A stretch of 64,000 nt of DNA, from contig OY723300.1 of the NCBI GenBank assembly GCA_963210315.1, positions 1,240,001-1,304,000 of the forward strand, read 5' to 3'. The position numbers were made by a program, and so were the translations under genes. Shown here one piece after another: positions 44,201 to 57,821 of this stretch. Origin of the DNA: Rhynchopus euleeides (lineage: Eukaryota > Euglenozoa > Diplonemea > Diplonemida > Diplonemidae). Position 1 is the first letter of the stretch; each line of letters opens with the position of its first letter. The notes under the pieces are model-generated. The model ran no database searches. It had not been told where the DNA came from and was given only the letters and a program-made list of their open reading frames with translations.

Positions 44201-47200
44201 CGCGCATGTGTCTTACACCAGGAGAGTGCTGATATGGGTGTTTGTGGATCACGCGCATGTGTCTGACACCAGGAGAGTGCTGATATGTGTGTTTGTGGAT
44301 CACGCGCATGTGTCTGACACCAGGAGAGTGCTGATATGGGTGTTTGTGGATCACGCGCATGTGTCTTTTACCAGGAGAGTGCAGATATGGGTGTTTGTGG
44401 ATCACGCGCATGTGTCTTACACCAGGAGAGTGCTGATATGGGTGTTCGTGGATCACGCGCATGTGTCTGACACTAGGAGAGTGCGGATATGGGTGTTTGT
44501 GGATCACGCGCATGTGTCTGACACCAGGAGAGTACTGATATGTGTGTTCGTGGATCACGCGCATGTGTCTGACACTAGGAGAGTGCGGATATGGGTGTTT
44601 GTGGATCACGCGCATGTGTCTGACACCAGGAGAGTACTGATATGTGTGTTCGTGGATGACGCGCATGTGTCTGACACTAGGAGAGTGCGGATATGGGTGT
44701 TTGTGGATCACGCCCATGTGTCTGACACTAGGAGAGTGCGGATATGGGTGTTTGTGGATCACGCGCATGTGTCTGACACCAGGAGAGTGCGGATATGGGT
44801 GTTTGTGGATCACGCGCATGTGTCTGACACCAGGAGAGTACTGATATGTGTGTTTGTGGATCACGCGCATGTGTCTGACACTAGGAGAGTGCGGATATGG
44901 GTGTTTGTGGATCACGCGCATGTGTCTGACACCAGGAGAGTGCGGATATGGGTGTTTGTGGATCACGCGCATGTGTCTGACACCAGGAGAGTACTGATAT
45001 GTGTGTTTGTGGATCACGCGCATGTGTCTGACACTAGGAGAGTGCGGATATGGGTGTTTGTGGATCACGCGCATGTGTCTGACACCAGGAGAGTGCGGAT
45101 ATGGGTGTTTGTGGATCACGCGCATGTGTCTTTTACCAGGAGAGTGCAGATATGGGTGTTTGTGGATCACGCGCATGTGTCTTACACCAGGAGAGTGCTG
45201 ATATGGGTGTTCGTGGATCACGCGCATGTGTCTTATACCAGGAGAGTGCTGATATGGGTGTTTGTGGATCACGCGCATGTGTCTTTTACCAGGAGAGTGC
45301 AGATATGGGTGTTCGTGGATCACGCGCATGTGTCTTATACCAGGAGAGTGCAGATATGGGTGTTTGTGGATCACGCGCATGTGTCTTACACCAGGAGAGT
45401 GCTGATATGGGTGTTCGTGGATCACGCGCATGTGTCTTATACCAGGAGAGTGCTGATATGGGTGTTTGTGGATCACGCGCATGTGTCTTACACCAGGAGA
45501 GTGCTGATATGGGTGTTCGTGGGTCACGCGCATGTGTCTTATACCAGGAGAGTGCTGATATGGGTGGTTGTGGATCACGCGCATGTGTCTTATACTAGGA
45601 GAGTGCTGATATGGGTGTTTGTGGATCACGCGCATGTGTCTTATACCAGGAGAGTGCTGATATGGGTGTTTGTGGATCACGCGCATGTGTCTGACACCAG
45701 GAGAGTGCGGATATGGGTGTTTGTGGATCACGCGCATGTGTCTTACACCAGGAGAGTGCTGATATGGGTGTTTGTGGATCACGCGCATGTGTCTGACACC
45801 AGGAGAGTGCTGATATGGGTGTTTGTGGATCACGCGCATGTGTCTTACACCAGGAGAGTGCTGATATGGGTGTTTGTGGATCACGCGCATGTGTCTGACA
45901 CTAGGAGAGTGCGGATATGGGTGTTTGTGGATCACGCGCATGTGTCTGACACCAGGAGAGTACTGATATGTGTGTTTGTGGATCACGCGCATGTGTCTGA
46001 CACTAGGAGAGTGCGGATATGGGTGTTTGTGGATCACGCGCATGTGTCTGACACCAGGAGAGTGCGGATATGGGTGTTTGTGGATCACGCGCATGTGTCT
46101 GACACCAGGAGAGTGCTGATATGGGTGTTTGTGGATCACGCGCATGTGTCTGACACTAGGAGAGTGCGGATATGGGTGTTTGTGGATCACGCGCATGTGT
46201 CTTACACCAGGAGAGTGCTGATATGGGTGTTTGTGGATCACGCGCATGTGTCTGACACCAGGAGAGTGCCGATATGGGTGTTTGTGGATCACGCGCATGT
46301 GTCTGACACCTGGAGAGTGCGGATATGGGTGTTTGTGGATCACGCGCATGTGTCTGACACCTGGAGAGTGCTGATATACGTGTTTGTGGATCACGCGCAT
46401 GTGTCTTACACCAGGAGAGTGCGGATATGGGTGCTTGTGGATCACGCGCATGTGTCTTACACTAGGAGAGTGCGGATATGGGTGTTTGTGGATCACGCGC
46501 ATGTGTCTGACACTAGGAGAGTGCGGATATGGGTGTTTGTGGATCACGCGCATGTGTCTTATACCAGGAGAGTGCAGATATGGGTGTTTGTGGATCACGC
46601 GCATGTGTCTGACACCAGGAGAGTGCCGATATGGGTGTTTGTGGATCACGCGCATGTGTCTGACACCCGGAGAGTGCAGATATGGGTGTTTGTGGATCAC
46701 GCGCATGTGTCTGACACTAGGAGAGTGCGGATATGGGTGTTTGTGGATCACGCGCATGTGTCTTATACCAGGAGAGTGCTGATATGGGTGTTTGTGGATC
46801 ACGCGCATGTGTCTTATACCAGGAGAGTGCTGATATGTGTGTTTGTGGATCACGCGCATGTGTCTGACACCAGGAGAGTGCGGATATGGGTGTTTGTGGA
46901 TCACGCGCATGTGTCTGACACCAGGAGAGTGCTGATATGTGTGTTTGTGGATCACGCGCATGTGTCCGACACCAGGAGAGTGCGGATATGTGTGTTTGTG
47001 GATCACGCGCATGTGTCTGACACTAGGAGAGTGCGGATATGGGTGTTTGTGGATCACGCGCATGTGTCTTATACCAGGAGAGTGCTGATATGTGTGTTTG
47101 TGGATCACGCGCATGTGTCTGACACCAGGAGAGTGCGGATATGGGTGTTTGTGGATCACGCGCATGTGTCTTATACCAGGAGAGTGCTGATATGTGTGTT

Positions 47201-48145
47201 TGTGGATCACGCGCATGTGTCTGACACTAGTAGAGTGCGGATATGGGTGTTTGTGGATCACGCGCATGTGTCTGACACCAGGAGAGTGCGGATATGGGTG
47301 TTTGTGGATCACGCGCATGTGTCTGACACTAGGAGAGTGCGGATATGGGTGTTTGTGGATCACGCGCATGTGTCTTATACCAGGAGAGTGCTGATATGTG
47401 TGTTTGTGGATCACGCACATGTGTCTGACACCAGGAGAGTGCGGATATGGGTGTTTGTGGATCACGCGCATGTGTCTGACACTAGTAGAGTGCGGATATG
47501 GGTGTTTGTGGATCACGCGCATGTGTCTTATACCAGGAGAGTGCTGATATGTGTGTTTGTGGATCACGCGCATGTGTCTGACACCAGGAGAGTGCGGATA
47601 TGGGTGTTTGTGGATCACGCGCATGTGTCTTATACCAGGAGAGTGCTGATATGTGTGTTTGTGGATCACGCGCATGTGTCTGACACCCGGAGAGTGCTGA
47701 TATGTGTGTTTGTGGATCACGCGCATGTGTCTGACACCAGGAGAGTGCGGATATGGGTGTTTGTGGATCACGCGCATGTGTCTTATACCAGGAGAGTGCT
47801 GATATGTGTGTTTGTGGATCACGCGCATGTGTCTGACACTAGTAGAGTGCGGATATGGGTGTTTGTGGATCACGCGCATGTGTCTGACACCAGGAGAGTG
47901 CGGATATGGGTGTTTGTGGATCACGCGCATGTGTCTGACACTAGGAGAGTGCGGATATGGGTGTTTGTGGATCACGCGCATGTGTCTTATACCAGGAGAG
48001 TGCCGATATGGGTGTTTGTGGATCACGCGCATGTGTCTGATACCCGGAGAGTGCTGATATGGGTGTTTGTGGATCACGCGCATGTGTCTGACACCTGGAG
48101 AGTGCTGATATAGGTGCTTGTGGATCACGCGCATGTGTCTGACAC
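41228..48145. repeat. 51-bp satellite, block 2 (about 136 units)
   Basis: Same unit as block 1. Higher-order copies continue across the interruption: the variant with GTGGATGACGCGC recurs at 43573 and 44644 (21 units apart) and was also at 40335 in block 1. After about 46100 the unit mix changes, with more TGACACCTGG, TGACACCCGG and CACTAGTAGAG variants. Confidence 0.97.
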
Positions 48146-48407
48146 CCTTCCGGCTTGCGCTGCCCACCCATCCCACCCCCGTCCCCTTCCCACATTCTTT
48201 CTTTTCTTTTAGGGGAGACGTCCTCGCAGTGGCTGTTTGGCCTGACGCGATTCCCCGCCTCAAAGCAGACCCACCTGGCAGCTACTCAAGGCACATGAGG
48301 AGTGAGAGGCGTCAACGGGCGCAACGCCCCTCCCTGCGGTCCGGCTTCCGCCACGTGGCTGACTCAAAGCAGCGAAGTGACCAACGGGAGCGACATGAAA
48401 AAAAAAA
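48146..48407 (+). mobile_element. 262-bp insert with pyrimidine-AG start and oligo(A) end
   Basis: Unrelated to the satellite. It opens with a C/T-rich tract ending TTTCTTTTCTTTTAG (near 48212), continues about 185 bases, and ends in ten A at 48398-48407 immediately before satellite resumes. The 3' oligo(A) suggests a retroposed RNA; about 15 bases of a satellite unit are missing at the junction. No reading frame is recognisable. It could also be a small gene leader captured with genomic sequence. Confidence 0.5.
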
Positions 48408-51400
48408 TGGGTGTTTGTGGATCACGCGCATGTGTCTGACACTAGGAGAGTGCGGATATGGGTGTTTGTGGATCACGCGCATGTGTCTTATACCAGGAGA
48501 GTGCAGATATGGGTGTTTGTGGATCACGCGCATGTGTCTTACACCAGGAGAGTGCTGATATGGGTGTTTGTGGATCACGCGCATGTGTCTGACACCAGGA
48601 GAGTGCCGATATGGGTGTTTGTGGATCACGCGCATGTGTCTTATACCAGGAGAGTGCAGATATGGGTGTTTGTGGATCACGCGCATGTGTCTTACACCAG
48701 GAGAGTGCTGATATGTGTGTTTGTGGATCACGCGCATGTGTCTTACACCAGGAGAGTGCTGATATGGGTGTTTGTGGATCACGCGCATGTGTCTGACACC
48801 TGGAGAGTGCTGATATAGGTGTTTGTGGATCACGCGCATGTGTCTGACACCAGGAGAGAGCGGATATGGGTGTTTGTGGATCACGCGCATGTGTCTTATA
48901 CCAGGAGAGCGCTGATATGGGTGTTTGTGGATCACGCGCATGTGTCTGACACCAGGAGAGTGCTGATATGGGTGTTTGTGGATCACGCGCATGTGTCTGA
49001 CACCAGGAGAGAGCGGATATGGGTGTTTGTGGATCACGCGCATGTGTCTGACACCTGGAGAGTGCTGATATGGGTGTTTGTGGATCACGCGCATGTGTCT
49101 GACACTAGGAGAGTGCTGATATGGGTGTTTGTGGATCACGCGCATGTGTCTTACACCAGGAGATTGCGGATATGGGTGTTTGTGGATCACGCGCATGTGT
49201 CTTACACTAGGAGAGTGCGGATATGGGTGTTTGTGGATCACGCGCATGTGTCTGACACTAGGAGAGTGCGGATATGGGTGTTTGTGTATCACGCGCATGT
49301 GTCTTATACCAGGAGAGTGCAGATATGGGTGTTTGTGGATCACGCGCATGTGTCTGACACCAGGAGAGTGCGGATATGGGTGTTTGTGGATCACGCGCAT
49401 GTGTCTGACACCCGGAGAGTGCTGATATGGGTGTTTGTGGATCACGCGCATGTGTCTGACACCAGGAGAGAGCGGATATGGGTGTTTGTGGATCACGCGC
49501 ATGTGTCTGACACCTGGAGAGTGCTGATATAGGTGTTTGTGGATCACGCGCATGTGTCTTACACCAGGAGAGTGCGGATGTGGGTGCTTGTGGATCACGC
49601 GCATGTGTCTTACACTAGGAGAGTGCGGATATGGGTGTTTGTGGATCACGCGCATGTGTCTTACACCAGGAGACTGCTGATATGGGTGTTTGTGGATCAC
49701 GCGCATGTGTCTGACACCCGGAGAGTGCTGATATGGGTGTTTGTGGATCACGCGCATGTGTCTGACACCAGGAGAGAGCGGATATGGGTGTTTGTGGATC
49801 ACGCGCATGTGTCTGACACCTGGAGAGTGCTGATATAGGTGTTTGTGGATCACGCGCATGTGTCTTACACCAGGAGAGTGCGGATGTGGGTGCTTGTGGA
49901 TCACGCGCATGTGTCTTACACTAGGAGAGTGCGGATATGGGTGTTTGTGGATCACGCGCATGTGTCTTATACCAGGAGAGTGCAGATATGGGTGTTTGTG
50001 GATCACGCGCATGTGTCTTACACCAGGAGAGTGCTGATATGGGTGTTTGTGGATCACGCGCATGTGTCTGACACCAGGAGAGTGCCGATATGGGTGTTTG
50101 TGGATCACGCGCATGTGTCTTATACCAGGAGAGTGCAGATATGGGTGTTTGTGGATCACGCGCATGTGTCTTACACCAGGAGAGTGCTGATATGGGTGTT
50201 TGTGGATCACGCGCATGTGTCTGACACCTGGAGAGTGCTGATATAGGTGTTTGTGGATCACGCGCATGTGTCTGACACCAGGAGAGAGCGGATATGGGTG
50301 TTTGTGGATCACGCGCATGTGTCTTATACCAGGAGAGCGCTGATATGGGTGTTTGTGGATCACGCGCATGTGTCTGACACTAGGAGAGTGCTGATATGGG
50401 TGTTTGTGGATCACGCGCATGTGTCTGACACCAGGAGAGAGCGGATATGGGTGTTTGTGGATCACGCGCATGTGTCTGACACCTGGAGAGTGCTGATATG
50501 GGTGTTTGTGGATCACGCGCATGTGTCTGACACTAGGAGAGTGCTGATATGGGTGTTTGTGGATCACGCGCATGTGTCTTACACCAGGAGATTGCGGATA
50601 TGGGTGTTTGTGGATCACGCGCATGTGTCTTACACTAGGAGAGTGCGGATATGGGTGTTTGTGGATCACGCGCATGTGTCTGACACTAGGAGAGTGCGGA
50701 TATGGGTGTTTGTGTATCACGCGCATGTGTCTTATACCAGGAGAGTGCAGATATGGGTGTTTGTGGATCACGCGCATGTGTCTGACACCAGGAGAGTGCG
50801 GATATGGGTGTTTGTGGATCACGCGCATGTGTCTGACACCCGGAGAGTGCTGATATGGGTGTTTGTGGATCACGCGCATGTGTCTGACACCAGGAGAGAG
50901 CGGATATGGGTGTTTGTGGATCACGCGCATGTGTCTGACACCTGGAGAGTGCTGATATAGGTGTTTGTGGATCACGCGCATGTGTCTTACACCAGGAGAG
51001 TGCGGATGTGGGTGCTTGTGGATCACGCGCATGTGTCTTACACTAGGAGAGTGCGGATATGGGTGTTTGTGGATCACGCGCATGTGTCTGACACTAGGTG
51101 AGTGCGGATATGGGTGTTTGTGGATCACGCGCATGTGTCTTACACCAGGAGACTGCTGATATGGGTGTTTGTGGATCACGCGCATGTGTCTGACACTAGG
51201 AGAGTGCGGATATGGGTGTTTGTGGATCACGCGCATGTGTCTTACACCAGGAGACTGCTGATATGGGTGTTTGTGGATCACGCGCATGTGTCTTATACCA
51301 GGAGAGTGCAGATATGGGTGTTTGTGGATCACGCGCATGTGTCTGACACCAGGAGAGAGCGGATATGGGTGTTTGTGGATCACGCGCATGTGTCTGACAC

Positions 51401-54400
51401 CTGGAGAGTGCTGATATAGGTGTTTGTGGATCACGCGCATGTGTCTTACACCAGGAGAGTGCGGATATGGGTGCTTGTGGATCACGCGCATGTGTCTTAC
51501 ACTAGGAGAGTGCGGATATGGGTGTTTGTGGATCACGCGCATGTGTCTGACACTAGGAGAGTGCGGATATGGGTGTTTGTGGATCACGCGCATGTGTCTT
51601 ACACCAGGAGACTGCTGATATGGGTGTTTGTGGATCACGCGCATGTGTCTTATACCAGGAGAGTGCAGATATGGGTGTTTGTGGATCACGCGCATGTGTC
51701 TGACACCAGGAGAGTGCCGATATGGGTGTTTGTGGATCACGCGCATGTGTCTGACACCAGGAGAGTGCCGATATGGGTGTTTGTGGATCACGCGCATGTG
51801 TCTGACACCCGGAGAGTGCTGATATGGGTGTTTGTGGATCACGCGCATGTGTCTGACACCAGGAGAGTGCGGATATGGGTGTTTGTGGATCACGCGCATG
51901 TGTCTGACACCAGGAGAGTGCTGATATGGGTGTTTGTGGATCACGCGCATGTGTCTGACACCAGGAGAGAGCGGATATGGGTGTTTGTGGATCACGCGCA
52001 TGTGTCTGACACCTGGAGAGTGCTGATATGGGTGTTTGTGGATCACGCGCATGTGTCTGACACTAGGAGAGTGCTGATATGGGTGTTTGTGGATCACGCG
52101 CATGTGTCTTACACCAGGAGATTGCGGATATGGGTGTTTGTGGATCACGCGCATGTGTCTTACACTAGGAGAGTGCGGATATGGGTGTTTGTGGATCACG
52201 CGCATGTGTCTGACACCTGGAGAGTGCTGATATGGGTGTTTGTGGATCACGCGCATGTGTCTGACACTAGGAGAGTGCGGATATGGGTGTTTGTGGATCA
52301 CGCGCATGTGTCTGACACTAGGAGAGTGCTGATATGGGTGTTTGTGGATCACGCGCATGTGTCTTACACCAGGAGATTGCGGATATGGGTGTTTGTGGAT
52401 CACGCGCATGTGTCTTACACTAGGAGAGTGCGGATATGGGTGTTTGTGGATCACGCGCATGTGTCTGACACTAGGAGAGTGCGGATATGGGTGTTTGTGG
52501 ATCACGCGCATGTGTCTGACACCAGGAGAGTGCTGATATGGGTGTTTGTGGATCACGCGCATGTGTCTGACACCTGGAGAGTGCTGATATGGGTGTTTGT
52601 GGATCACGCGCATGTGTCTGACACCAGGAGAGTGCTGATATGGGTGTTTGTGGATCACGCGCATGTGTCTTACACTAGGAGAGTGCGGATATGGGTGTTT
52701 GTGGATCACGCGCATGTGTCTGACACTAGGAGAGTGAGGATATGGGTGTTTGTGGATCACGCGCATGTGTCTGACACTAGGAGAGTGCGGATATGGGTGT
52801 TTGTGTATCACGCGCATGTGTCTTATACCAGGAGAGTGCAGATATGGGTGTTTGTGGATCACGCGCATGTGTCTTACACCAGGAGAGTGCTGATATGGGT
52901 GTTTGTGGATCACGCGCATGTGTCTGACACTAGGAGAGTGCGGATATGGGTGTTTGTGTATCACGCGCATGTGTCTTATACCAGGAGAGTGCAGATATGG
53001 GTGTTTGTGGATCACGCGCATGTGTCTTACACCAGGAGAGTGCTGATATGGGTGTTTGTGGATCACGCGCATGTGTCTGACACCTGGAGAGTGCTGATAT
53101 AGGTGTTTGTGGATCACGCGCATGTGTCTTACACCAGGAGAGTGCGGATATGGGTGCTTGTGGATCACGCGCATGTGTCTTACACTAGGAGAGTGCGGAT
53201 ATGGGTGTTTGTGGATCACGCGCATGTGTCTTACACCAGGAGACTGCTGATATGGGTGTTTGTGGATCACGCGCATGTGTCTGACACTAGGAGAGTGCGG
53301 ATATGGGTGTTTGTGGATCACGCGCATATGTCTTATACCAGGAGAGTGCAGATATGGGTGTTTGTGGATCACGCGCATGTGTCTGACACTAGGAGAGTGC
53401 GGATATGGGTGTTTGTGGATCACGCGCATGTGTCTTACACCAGGAGACTGCTGATATGGGTGTTTGTGGATCACGCGCATGTGTCTGACACCAGGAGAGT
53501 GCCGATATGGGTGTTTGTGGATCACGCGCATGTGTCTGACACCAGGAGAGTGCCGATATGGGTGTTTGTGGATCACGCGCATGTGTCTGACACCCGGAGA
53601 GTGCTGATATGGGTGTTTGTGGATCACGCGCATGTGTCTGACACCAGGAGAGTGCGGATATGGGTGTTTGTGGATCACGCGCATGTGTCTGACACCAGGA
53701 GAGAGCGGATATGGGTGTTTGTGGATCACGCGCATGTGTCTGACACCTGGAGAGTGCTGATATAGGTGTTTGTGGATCACGCGCATGTGTCTTACACCAG
53801 GAGAGTGCGGATATGGGTGCTTGTGGATCACGCGCATGTGTCTTACACTAGGAGAGTGCCGATATGGGTGTTTGTGGATCACGCGCATGTGTCTGACACC
53901 CGGAGAGTGCTGATATGGGTGTTTGTGGATCACGCGCATGTGTCTGACACCAGGAGAGTGCGGATATGGGTGTTTGTGGATCACGCGCATGTGTCTGACA
54001 CCAGGAGAGAGCGGATATGGGTGTTTGTGCATCACGCGCATGTGTCTGACACCTGGAGAGTGCTGATATAGGTGTTTGTGGATCACGCGCATGTGTCTTA
54101 CACCAGGAGAGTGCGGATATGGGTGTTTGTGGATCACGCGCATGTGTCTTACACTAGGAGAGTGCGGATATGGGTGTTTGTGGATCACGCGCATGTGTCT
54201 TACACCAGGAGAGTGCGGATATGGGTGTTTGTGGATCACGCGCATGTGTCTTACACTAGGAGAGTGCGGATATGGGTGTTTGTGGATCACGCGCATGTGT
54301 CTGACACCAGGAGAGTGCCGATATGGGTGTTTGTGGATCACGCGCATGTGTCTGACACCCGGAGAGTGCTGATATGGGTGTTTGTGGATCACGCGCATGT

Positions 54401-56344
54401 GTCTGACACCAGGAGAGAGCGGATATGGGTGTTTGTGGATCACGCGCATGTGTCTGACACCTGGAGAGTGCTGATATAGGTGTTTGTGGATCACGCGCAT
54501 GTGTCTTACACCAGGAGAGTGCGGATATGGGTGCTTGTGGATCACGCGCATGTGTCTTACACTAGGAGAGTGCCGATATGGGTGTTTGTGGATCACGCGC
54601 ATGTGTCTGACACCCGGAGAGTGCTGATATGGGTGTTTGTGGATCACGCGCATGTGTCTGACACCAGGAGAGTGCGGATATGGGTGTTTGTGGATCACGC
54701 GCATGTGTCTGACACCAGGAGAGAGCGGATATGGGTGTTTGTGCATCACGCGCATGTGTCTGACACCTGGAGAGTGCTGATATAGGTGTTTGTGGATCAC
54801 GCGCATGTGTCTTACACCAGGAGAGTGCGGATATGGGTGTTTGTGGATCACGCGCATGTGTCTTACACTAGGAGAGTGCGGATATGGGTGTTTGTGGATC
54901 ACGCGCATGTGTCTTACACCAGGAGAGTGCGGATATGGGTGTTTGTGGATCACGCGCATGTGTCTTACACTAGGAGAGTGCGGATATGGGTGTTTGTGGA
55001 TCACGCGCATGTGTCTGACACCAGGAGAGTGCCGATATGGGTGTTTGTGGATCACGCGCATGTGTCTGACACCCGGAGAGTGCTGATATGGGTGTTTGTG
55101 GATCACGCGCATGTGTCTGACACCAGGAGAGAGCGGATATGGGTGTTTGTGGATCACGCGCATGTGTCTGACACCTGGAGAGTGCTGATATAGGTGTTTG
55201 TGGATCACGCGCATGTGTCTTACACCAGGAGAGTGCGGATATGGGTGTTTGTGGATCACGCGCATGTGTCTTACACTAGGAGAGTGCGGATATGGGTGTT
55301 TGTGGATCACGCGCATGTGTCTGACACTAGGAGAGTGCGGATATGGGTGTTTGTGGATCACGCGCATGTGTCTTGTACCAGGAGAGTGCAGATATGGGTG
55401 TTTGTGGATCACGCGCATGTGTCTTACACCAGGAGAGTGCTGATATGGGTGTTTGTGGATCACACGCATGTGTCTGACACTAGGAGAGTGCGGATATGGG
55501 TGTTTGTGGATCACGCGCATGTGTCTTATACCAGGAGAGTGCAGATATGGGTGTTTGTTGATCACGCGCATGTGTCTGACACCAGGAGAGTGCCGATATG
55601 GGTGTTTGTGGATCACGCGCATGTGTCTGACACTAGGAGAGTGCGGATATGGGTGTTTGTGGATCACGCGCATGTGTCTTATACCAGGAGAGTGCAGATA
55701 TGGGTGTTTGTGGATCACGCGCATGTGTCTGACACCAGGAGAGTGCCGATATGGGTGTTTGTGGATCACGCGCATGTGTCTGACACCCGGAGAGTGCTGA
55801 TATGGGTGTTTGTGGATCACGCGCATGTGTCTGACACTAGCAGAGTGCGGATATGGGTGTTTGTGGATCACGCGCATGTGTCTGACACCAGGAGAGTGCC
55901 GATATGGGTGTTTGTGGATCACGCGCATGTGTCTGACACCCGGAGAGTGCTGATATGGGTGTTTGTGGATCACGCGCATGTGTCTGACACTAGCAGAGTG
56001 CGGATATGGGTGTTTGTGGATCACGCGCATGTGTCTTATACCAGGAGAGTGCAGATATGGGTGTTTGTGGATCACGCGCATGTGTCTTACACCAGGAGAG
56101 TGTTGATATGGGTGTTTGTGGATCACGCGCATGTGTCTGACACCAGCAGAGTGCCGATATGGGTGTTTGTGGATCACGCGCATGTGTCTGACACCAGGAG
56201 AGAGCGGATATGGGTGTTTGTGGATCACGCGCATGTGTCTGACACCTGGAGAGTGCTGATATAGGTGTTTGTGGATCACGCGCCTGTGTCTTACACCAGG
56301 AGAGTGCGGATATGGGTGTTTGTGGATCACGCGCATGTGTCTGA
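48408..56344. repeat. 51-bp satellite, block 3 (about 156 units)
   Basis: Same family with its own higher-order pattern. A variant that creates TGATATAGG (a plus-frame stop) recurs at spacings of 306, 408 and 714 bp; 53766-54479 and 54480-55193 are 714-bp (14-unit) tandem copies whose plus-frame translations are identical. 48819-49532 and 50247-50960 are likewise identical in translation, 28 units apart. The minus frame is open for 2,757 codons. Confidence 0.97.
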
Positions 56345-56936
56345 CCCCACGAGAGTGCAGAAATGGGTGTCCGGGAGTCACGCGGCGATGGTTGACCCAA
56401 CGAGAGTGCAGAAATGGGTGTCCGAGAGTCACGCGGCTGTGTCTGACCCCACGGGAGTGCAGAAATGGGTGTCCGGGGGTCACGCGCTTGTGTCTCACCC
56501 TATGAGAGTGTCGCAATGGGTATGTATGAGTCACGCGGCTGTGTCTCGCCCTATGAGAGTGACATAATGTGTATGTATGAGTCACGTGCTTGTGCCTCTC
56601 CCTCTGAGACTGTCACAATGGGTATGTATGAGTCACGCGCCTGTGTCTCACCCTATGAGAGTGTCACAATGGGTATGTACGAGTCACGCGGCTGTGTCTC
56701 ACCCTATGAGAGTGACATAATGTGTATGTATGAGTCACGCGGCTGTGTCTCACCCTCTGAGAGTGTCATGATGTGTGTATGAGTCACGCGGCTGTGTCTC
56801 ACCCTCTGAGACTGTCACAATGGGTATGTATGAGTCACGCGGCTGTGTCTCACCCTCTGAGAGTGTCATAATGTGTATGTATGAGTCACGCGTATGTGTC
56901 TCACCCTATGAGAGTGTCACAATGGGTATGTATGAG
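56345..56936. repeat. Diverged 51-bp subfamily at the satellite edge (about 12 units)
   Basis: The period is still 51 bp, but the unit has changed to forms such as GGGTATGTATGAGTCACGCG and GTGTCTCACCCTATGAGAGTG. The first three units are intermediate (GCAGAAATGGGTGTCCGGG). One unit near 56770 lacks four bases. The right end is abrupt at 56936. Confidence 0.92.
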
Positions 56937-57821
56937 GTCTCCTGGGTTTCCTGGTTACCTGAAGTGGTGTGTGTGGGCGCACAAAAAGCGAACTGGCAAA
57001 TCACAGCACGTGGCATCAACCACTACTTCGTCTGACAACAGCAACAAAACTCCTTGTTATGCCGCCCGCACCCCCCCGCGCCCCTGTCTGGTGTGGGACT
57101 TGCCAGATTGTGCTGGGGGACTTGCTTTTCCTTTCTCTCTCGTCTATCAGAACCCCCTGCTCGGATGATCGCCGACCTCTGGCCGGTTCCTAGTCAAGCT
57201 AAGGGTTGACTGCTGCATCACCCGGACGCTCCCATTCGCCCTTCCGTCGTCGCATGATCTAGACGCCTTGCTGTACAGGTCGTGCGGGCGTCGTGCACTT
57301 CCGGGTCTCCTGGCAGTTCCCGCTCGACCGGGCGTTGGTGTGCACGTTTTTTATGCTGGGTGTCAGTGGGTGATTGGCTGTGCGACGTGCAGACCTGCTG
57401 GATTGGGTGCGGATGCAGGGGAGCCGCGGCGACACCTGGGCGATGCCAGAGGCATTTTTGTGTTGGAGGTGCGCGCGATGGCTTCGGCCGCGGTATCACC
57501 CGTGGCATGCAGACTCACCGCGAGGCACTCCTTCGCTCCCTTCTGCTTGTCCGTGCGCCCTTGTCTCTCCATGCCTGTCCGTTTGGGGTCCAGGTTGCAG
57601 ACTTCCTTCCGGGATGAAGACAGTCTGCCAATTCCTGTCATTATTCCTGAGTGCCTGTCTTGTGGCAGCCAAGGGTTCTTTGCTCCTGTGTGTGTACATG
57701 TGCTTCGTATTCAGCATTCCTTGTTGTGTGAGTCTTCTAAGCTTGTCCTTCTTTCCCTAATCGATTCTGGCAGGATGCGAATGACCGAGCAAGATGATTG
57801 GTGATGTGAGTCACCTGCAGC
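56937..57821. other. No gene seen
   Basis: A 178-codon plus frame (57268-57804) lacks an ATG start and any domain. Around 57111-57155, GGGGGACTTGCTTTTCC and the CTCTCTCG that follows resemble 25853-25893, a short dispersed repeat. Confidence 0.45.

Noticed and set aside
30419..56936. CRISPR-like array
   Set aside because: Units abut with no variable spacers; this is a head-to-tail satellite.
57268..57804. 178-codon plus frame as a gene
   Set aside because: No ATG near its start, no domain, Cys/Val-rich content similar to random GC-rich frames.
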